This document shows, piece after piece, positions 54,381 to 58,278 of a stretch of DNA of 58,278 nt. Source of the DNA: Oscillospiraceae bacterium. GTDB lineage: Bacteria; Bacillota_A; Clostridia; Oscillospirales; Oscillospiraceae. A program made the position numbers and the translations under genes. Location: NCBI GenBank assembly GCA_017537045.1, contig JAFYLN010000011.1, positions 1 through 58,278 on the forward strand, in the 5' to 3' direction. The notes under the pieces are model-generated. The model did not search any database. It saw only the letters and a list, made by a program, of their open reading frames with translations, and was not told where the DNA came from. Every line of letters starts with the position of its first letter. Position 1 is the stretch's first letter.

Positions 54381-56000
54381 ATGAGTGCATCCAGCAAGAA
54401 AAAGCTCCGCAATGCCGAGCAGGCAGAAAAAATGACCGAAAAGCAGCTTGCCGAGCAGAAGGAGGCTAAGAAACTGAAGCTTTACACCACCCTGGCTGTG
54501 GTTATTTTGATCGCTTTGGTCGTTTTCGCTGCCTACATCGGCATCAGCAGAAGCATTGCCAACAGCGGTGTCCGCGAGCGTAATACTGTGGCACTGACCA
54601 TCGGCGAAGAAACCATCAGTAATGCAGAGTTCAACTACTTCTTTATTGATGCTGTAAACAAGTTCTACAGCGATTACGGTGCCTACGCATCCATTCTGGG
54701 TCTTGACACCACCAAGCCTCTGGATGAGCAGATTTTGAATGAAGAGACCAAGGAAACCTGGGCTGATGATTTCATCAACTCCGCGGTTGAGAATGCCAAG
54801 GCCATCTATGCACTGGTCAACGAGGCAAAGGCCAATGGCTATACCCTTCCCGAGGAAGCTACTACTGAAATCGACAACACCATGGCAACCATGGAAATGT
54901 ATGCCACCGTGTATGGCTATCCCGATTTCGAGAGCTACCTGAAGGCGATGTACGGCAACGGTGCTACCAAAGAAAGCCTGCGCGCCTACTTTGAACTGAG
55001 CGAACTGGCCAGCCACTACCAGAACCACTATGTCAGTTCCCTGACCTACAGCGATGCCGATCTGCGAGCCGCTGAGTCCGAGGACTTCAATAAGTATTCT
55101 TCCTACAACTATAATTACTACTATCTGAGCGTTAACGATTTCCTTGATGGTGAATCTGCAGAGGCCACCGATAAACAGCGCGCTGCAGCCGAAAAGCAGG
55201 CTGAAGAGACTGCCAAGGCACTGGCTGCTTGCAGCACTGTCGAAGAATTCGATGCTGCTATTGCCGCACTGCCCATGAACTCCGAGCTGACTGATGCTGC
55301 ATCCTATGCTTCCAAGAACGTGGCAAAGAATACCATCTACAGCGGCTATGCAGACTGGGTGACCGATGAAGCCCGCAAGGCAGGTGACACAACCTACATT
55401 GCAAGCACCTCTACCTCCACCGACGACAACGGCAACAGCGTGGAGCAGGTTGGCGGTTACTATGTTGTCATGTTTGGTTCCAAGAACGACAACAACTTTG
55501 CGATGTCCAACGTCCGCCACATTCTGGTCACCCCCGAAGGCGGCACCTACAACTCCACCACCGGCCTTTACGACTACACCGATGAGGAGAAGGCAGCCGC
55601 TTTGGAAGAAGCCGAGGCCATCCTGAACGAGTGGAAGGCCGGCGATGCCACCGAGGACAGCTTCGCAACACTAGCAAACGAGAAGTCTGATGACGGCGAC
55701 GGCACCACCGGCGGCCTGTACGAGGACATCAACCCCAGCACCAGCTTCGTCACCAGCTTCAAGGACTGGGCTCTGGCTGACCATGAAACGGGTGACACCG
55801 AGATCGTTTGGTCCGAGTACGGCTACCACATCATGTTCTACTCCGGCGACAGCGAGACCACTTACCGTGATTATCTGATCGCCAACGAGCTCAGAGAGAA
55901 CGATTACACTGAATGGTTCACCGCTCTGACCGAGGCTATCTCCGTTACTGAGGAGAGTTTCAAGCATATCCGTACCGATCTGGTTCTGTCTGCTTCCTGA
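54381..56000 (+). CDS. PrsA/PpiC-type membrane foldase
   Basis: Peptidyl-prolyl isomerase-type chaperone of 539 residues facing outside the membrane. The basic cytoplasmic start (KKLRNAEQAEKMTEKQLAEQKEAKKLKL) is followed by one membrane helix near 36-57. A SurA/PrsA-like N-domain follows. A parvulin domain lies near 370-480, with VRHILVTPEGG and FATLANEKSDDGDGTTGGLY, then WSEYGYHIMFYSG. The lipobox of classical PrsA is absent; the signal anchor replaces it. Start 54381 is one of two nearby ATGs (54372 the other). Single gene ended by the hairpin at 56015. Confidence 0.88.
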   Translation: MSASSKKKLRNAEQAEKMTEKQLAEQKEAKKLKLYTTLAVVILIALVVFAAYIGISRSIANSGVRERNTVALTIGEETISNAEFNYFFIDAVNKFYSDYGAYASILGLDTTKPLDEQILNEETKETWADDFINSAVENAKAIYALVNEAKANGYTLPEEATTEIDNTMATMEMYATVYGYPDFESYLKAMYGNGATKESLRAYFELSELASHYQNHYVSSLTYSDADLRAAESEDFNKYSSYNYNYYYLSVNDFLDGESAEATDKQRAAAEKQAEETAKALAACSTVEEFDAAIAALPMNSELTDAASYASKNVAKNTIYSGYADWVTDEARKAGDTTYIASTSTSTDDNGNSVEQVGGYYVVMFGSKNDNNFAMSNVRHILVTPEGGTYNSTTGLYDYTDEEKAAALEEAEAILNEWKAGDATEDSFATLANEKSDDGDGTTGGLYEDINPSTSFVTSFKDWALADHETGDTEIVWSEYGYHIMFYSGDSETTYRDYLIANELRENDYTEWFTALTEAISVTEESFKHIRTDLVLSAS

Positions 56001-56014
56001 ATTACGCATAAAAC

Positions 56015-56053
56015 CGCCTCCTGTGGAGAAAACTTCCACAGGAGGCTCTTTTT
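56015..56053 (+). terminator. Hairpin that ends the foldase gene and holds the next ribosome site
   Basis: GCCTCCTGTGGA and TCCACAGGAGGC pair perfectly around GAAAACT, followed by TCTTTTTT. The AGGAGG in the 3' arm is the ribosome site of the gene at 56055, so the same hairpin both ends transcription and hides that site. Confidence 0.85.
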
Positions 56054-56054
56054 T

Positions 56055-56414
56055 ATGAAAAAACACAAACTTCTTGGTATGTTTCTGGCAGGCATGGGGG
56101 CAGGTATCGTCAACGGGCTATTCGGTGCGGGCGGCGGTATGGTGCTGGTTCCGCTGCTGAGTCTGCTTACCTGTCTGGAAGACCGGGACATTTTCAGTGC
56201 ATCCATCGCTGTCATCCTTCCCGTCTGTATTGTTTCCATAACGGCAACAGCCATACTAGGCACCATTGCATGGCGGGAGTCTCTGCCCTACCTCATCGGC
56301 AGCGCTGCCGGGGGATTTGCCGCCGCCCGTTGGGGACGGAAAATTCCGGCCGCATGGCTGCACCGGGGACTTGGCATTCTGATCATTTGGGGAGGGATTC
56401 GATACCTATGTTAG
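56055..56414 (+). CDS. TauE/SafE family half-transporter, first gene
   Basis: 119-residue membrane protein with about four hydrophobic segments, equal to the first half of a TauE/SafE (TSUP) anion exporter. The family motif GLFGAGGGMVLVPLL lies near residue 22. The full family has about 250 residues in two similar halves; here each half is its own gene. It probably dimerises with the following protein. Substrate (sulfite, sulfonate or other anion) not known. Confidence 0.82.
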   Translation: MKKHKLLGMFLAGMGAGIVNGLFGAGGGMVLVPLLSLLTCLEDRDIFSASIAVILPVCIVSITATAILGTIAWRESLPYLIGSAAGGFAAARWGRKIPAAWLHRGLGILIIWGGIRYLC

Positions 56415-56791
56415 ATTCACTTCCGGTGATACTGATTGTGGGGACAGTGCTGGGCTTTCTGTCAGGCCTTGGGATCGGTGGCGGCAGTCTGCTGATTATC
56501 TGGCTTACTGTCGTGCTGGGCACCGATCCGCTGGTTGCCAGAAGCATCAACCTGCTATTTTTCATTCCGTCGGCTTTGGTTGCCTGCGGCCTACGGATGC
56601 GGCAGGGGGATTTGAAGGTAAGGCCCCTGCTTCCGGCAATTCTGGCAGGCTGCGTTGCAGCGGCGGTATTTTCATGGGTATCCACGATCTTAAATGTGGA
56701 GGTTCTGAAAAAGTTATTCGGGGTTGTACTGTTGGCCGCTGGACTGCGTGAGCTATTTTACCGCAGAAAAGAAACAGAACCCTCTGATTGA
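56408..56791 (+). CDS. TauE/SafE family half-transporter, second gene
   Basis: 127-residue membrane protein with four hydrophobic segments and the second-half motif GLGIGGGSLLIIW near residue 22. It overlaps the first gene by 7 bases in another frame; GGAGGG lies 12 bases before the ATG. The two proteins are similar in size and pattern, so this looks like a working heterodimer pair, not a frameshift break. Stop lies inside the following terminator loop. Confidence 0.82.
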   Translation: MLDSLPVILIVGTVLGFLSGLGIGGGSLLIIWLTVVLGTDPLVARSINLLFFIPSALVACGLRMRQGDLKVRPLLPAILAGCVAAAVFSWVSTILNVEVLKKLFGVVLLAAGLRELFYRRKETEPSD

Positions 56792-56800
56792 GGGTTCTGT
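56774..56800 (+). terminator. Terminator containing the stop of the second half-transporter
   Basis: ACAGAACCCTC and GAGGGTTCTGT pair perfectly around TGATT, in which the TGA stop codon lies. The facing nitroreductase gene ends 10 bases on. Confidence 0.75.
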
Positions 56801-56810
56801 AATCATCGTT

Positions 56811-57323
56811 TCAGTAGGAAATCATAATCTCTTCTTTTGTCTTCGATTCCAGATGGCCTTTTCCTGGATGCGCGTTTTCCGCCTTATATCCTGCAATCAA
56901 AAGCGCAACCGGCTCAATATTCTCGCCAAGATGAAACTCCATTTTCATTTTATCCGGGTCCCAATACATGACCCAAATGGAACCAAGACCCAAATCAGTC
57001 ATCGCAAGCATCATATGTGTTGCAACAATACTTGCATCAATGTCCCCGCTGGATTTGCAGTCCTGCGGCCTAAGCCAGCATTCATCCTTGTCATAACATA
57101 CCAGGAAAGCAACAGGAACATAATATTTACTGGGAACGACATTGTTCAATTTCCGGCGGCTTTCGTCGTCGTTTATGATCAATATTCTTTGCGGCTGCCT
57201 GTTGCAGGCAGTTGGCGCAGCCAAAGCCGCTTTGATGATAAGGTCGATCTTCTCCTGTTCAACAGCCTGCTGCGTGTATTCAAGCACGGAAAATCTTTGC
57301 TGTGCCAATTCCAAAAAGTCCAC
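56811..57323 (-). CDS. Nitroreductase family protein
   Basis: FMN-dependent oxidoreductase fold, 170 residues, shorter than the typical 180-220. FLELAQQRFSVLEYTQQAVEQEKIDLIIKAALAAPTACNRQPQRILII is the usual start, with the flavin-binding Arg/Ser region. HMMLAMTDLGLGSIWVMYWD is the second conserved region. The electron acceptor is unknown. It lies 14 bases after ruvX on the same strand. AGGTTCA upstream is a weak ribosome site. Confidence 0.88.
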   Translation of the reverse strand: MDFLELAQQRFSVLEYTQQAVEQEKIDLIIKAALAAPTACNRQPQRILIINDDESRRKLNNVVPSKYYVPVAFLVCYDKDECWLRPQDCKSSGDIDASIVATHMMLAMTDLGLGSIWVMYWDPDKMKMEFHLGENIEPVALLIAGYKAENAHPGKGHLESKTKEEIMISY

Positions 57324-57337
57324 GCTGAACCTCCAAA

Positions 57338-57751
57338 TTACTTATTTCTGAAATTCAGATAGCCCTCCAGAATGAGGGATGCGGCAACGGCATCGACGGT
57401 GTTTTTCCGCTTCTGGCCGTGGTAATTATGGGCAGAGAGGATATTATGGGCTTCCACTGTGGTGCGGCGCTCATCCCACATATGGACAGGCAGACCCGTT
57501 GCTTCCCGCAATTTATCCGCAAATTCCTTACACACCTCGGCGCGCACACCTTCCGTACCATCCATATTTTTCGGCAGCCCCACCACGAGCTCCGTCACAC
57601 CATTCTGGGCAATCAGTTTCTGAATCTCTGCAATGGTTTTATCGTCCCGCCGGCTGTGGATCACGGTCGTTGTACCCACAATACTGCACAACAGATCGGA
57701 CATGGCAATACCAGTTCTGGCATCGCCGTAATCAACTCCCATAATTCTCAT
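57338..57751 (-). CDS. ruvX: Putative pre-16S rRNA nuclease / Holliday junction resolvase RuvX (YqgF)
   Basis: 137-residue RNase H-like nuclease. Catalytic acidic residues: MRIMGVDYGDARTG (Asp6), VVGLPKNMDGTEG, and DERRTTVEA with HNILSAHN. The last carboxylate lies in KNTVDAVAASLILEGYL. Start 57751 is set by the family start MRIMGVDYG; the frame stays open 18 codons upstream. Family members act in 16S rRNA end processing. Confidence 0.92.
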   Translation of the reverse strand: MRIMGVDYGDARTGIAMSDLLCSIVGTTTVIHSRRDDKTIAEIQKLIAQNGVTELVVGLPKNMDGTEGVRAEVCKEFADKLREATGLPVHMWDERRTTVEAHNILSAHNYHGQKRKNTVDAVAASLILEGYLNFRNK

Positions 57752-57824
57752 ATTCGCTTCCGCCTTTCTTTTTTCGTTGCCCCCATTATAACCCAAAATA
57801 GTCAAAAAATAAAGAAAAAAGTTA

Positions 57825-57853
57825 TTGACATTACACCACCCCCATGATAGAAT
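57825..57853 (+). promoter_or_regulatory. Promoter of rpmG-secE
   Basis: TTGACA (57825-57830) and TAGAAT (57848-57853), 17-base spacer. The leader of about 125 bases holds GCGGC/GCCGC (57907-57926) and T-rich stretches, possibly a regulatory leader. Confidence 0.8.
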
Positions 57854-57985
57854 GTTTTTACCTGTGAAAAAGGGTTATTTTTTTGCGGTCTTTTTTCAGC
57901 TCCGGGCGGCATTTGTAGTGGCCGCTTCCTAAATTTTTTACTGGGCGGAGTGATACAGGGAGGCAATTTTTAAGGAGGTGCCGTT

Positions 57986-58135
57986 ATGCGCGTTAAAGTC
58001 ACTTTGAGATGCTCTGAGTGCAAGCAGAGAAACTACAACACTATGAAGAACAAGAAGAACGACCCCGACCGTCTCGAAATGAAGAAGTACTGCAGATTCT
58101 GCAGAAAGCACACCACTCACAACGAGACCAAGTAA
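57986..58135 (+). CDS. rpmG: 50S ribosomal protein L33
   Basis: 49 residues with the L33 pattern [23 protein letters not shown] and a zinc-binding four-cysteine set (CSEC...CRFC). It is the cysteine-plus form. AAGGAGG precedes the ATG. Placed before secE, as in most Firmicutes. Confidence 0.96.
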   Translation: MRVKVTLRCSECKQRNYNTMKNKKNDPDRLEMKKYCRFCRKHTTHNETK

Positions 58136-58148
58136 GGAGGCCCCAACA

Positions 58149-58278
58149 ATGGCAGAAGTCAAAAAGGAAAACTGGTTCATGTCCACTTGGGGTAAGGTCT
58201 GCAAGTACTTCCGCGAGCTCCGCAGCGAGCTGAAGAAGGTCGTTTGGCCCACTCCCCAGCAGGTTCTGAAGAACACCC
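58149..58278 (+). CDS. secE: Protein translocase subunit SecE (3' end cut by window)
   Basis: First 43 residues of the small membrane subunit of the Sec translocon. The conserved amphipathic segment FRELRSELKKVVWPTPQQVLKNT is seen, and the membrane helix lies beyond the window. AAGGAGG precedes the ATG, and the gene follows rpmG after 13 bases; nusG is expected next. Confidence 0.94.
   Translation, partial: MAEVKKENWFMSTWGKVCKYFRELRSELKKVVWPTPQQVLKNT

Noticed and set aside
56055..56791. A frameshifted single TauE/SafE gene
   Set aside because: The second half has its own ATG and upstream GGAGGG, and both halves keep complete motifs. Two genes explain it better, though a shift is not excluded.

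Overview
The window reads as a chromosomal segment of a low-to-mid GC Clostridia, most like a gut Oscillospiraceae/Ruminococcaceae relative. Reasons: Firmicutes gene orders (rimO-pgsA beside recA-recX, murB-whiA, ecfA1-ecfA2-ecfT-truA, rpmG-secE), strong AGGAGG ribosome sites, WhiA and DUF1292 proteins, many 4Fe-4S proteins, and families of short palindromic repeats between genes. No phage, transposase, plasmid or CRISPR was seen. The lineage is an inference from gene content, not a database match.

Layout. 1-3.7 kb: end of gltX, then an ABC exporter with a LytTR regulator and a DUF3021 membrane protein. 3.8-5.4 kb: a DUF362 ferredoxin-like protein, tRNA-Leu(GAG) and a repeat built from pieces of the tRNA 3' end. 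5.6-13.3 kb: an alpha-glucan uptake locus (surface lipoprotein, short LacI regulator, GH13 enzyme, solute-binding lipoprotein, two permeases), with no transport ATPase. 13.4-17 kb: small lipoprotein and membrane proteins, a MATE exporter and a cytidylate-kinase-like protein. 17.1-22.3 kb: DUF4317, then two ECF sigma/membrane-partner modules. 22.4-35.4 kb: a long leftward housekeeping block (murB, whiA, dnaE, a two-component system, DUF1385, prmC, recA, recX, rimO, pgsA). 35.5-41.4 kb: a polyferredoxin, small lipoproteins, an orotidine-decarboxylase-like protein without the usual catalytic motif, a beta-helix lipoprotein and prs. 41.6-46 kb: a third ECF sigma/anti-sigma module, a repeat cluster and clpE. 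46-50 kb: truA, the ECF vitamin transporter core and a methyltransferase. 50-54 kb: a class A penicillin-binding protein with a zinc-ribbon insert, a small ORF lacking a normal start codon, DUF1292 and a likely 6S RNA. 54-58.3 kb: a PrsA-like foldase, a split TauE/SafE pair, a nitroreductase, ruvX, rpmG and the start of secE.

How it works together. The 5.6-13.3 kb locus should bind, import and hydrolyse starch-derived oligosaccharides under LacI control, borrowing an ATPase encoded elsewhere. The three sigma modules each have upstream sequence resembling an ECF promoter (TG[CT]AA..TTTT then CG), so all three look self-activating. Most other genes are housekeeping: replication, recombination, translation, envelope synthesis and protein quality control.

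The best leads for new biology are the zinc ribbon inside the penicillin-binding protein, the decarboxylase-like protein with a lost catalytic motif, the conserved-looking small ORF without ATG/GTG/TTG, the matched sigma-factor promoters, and the composite repeats whose inner module is inverted between copies. I found no clearly new multi-gene defence or metabolic system.
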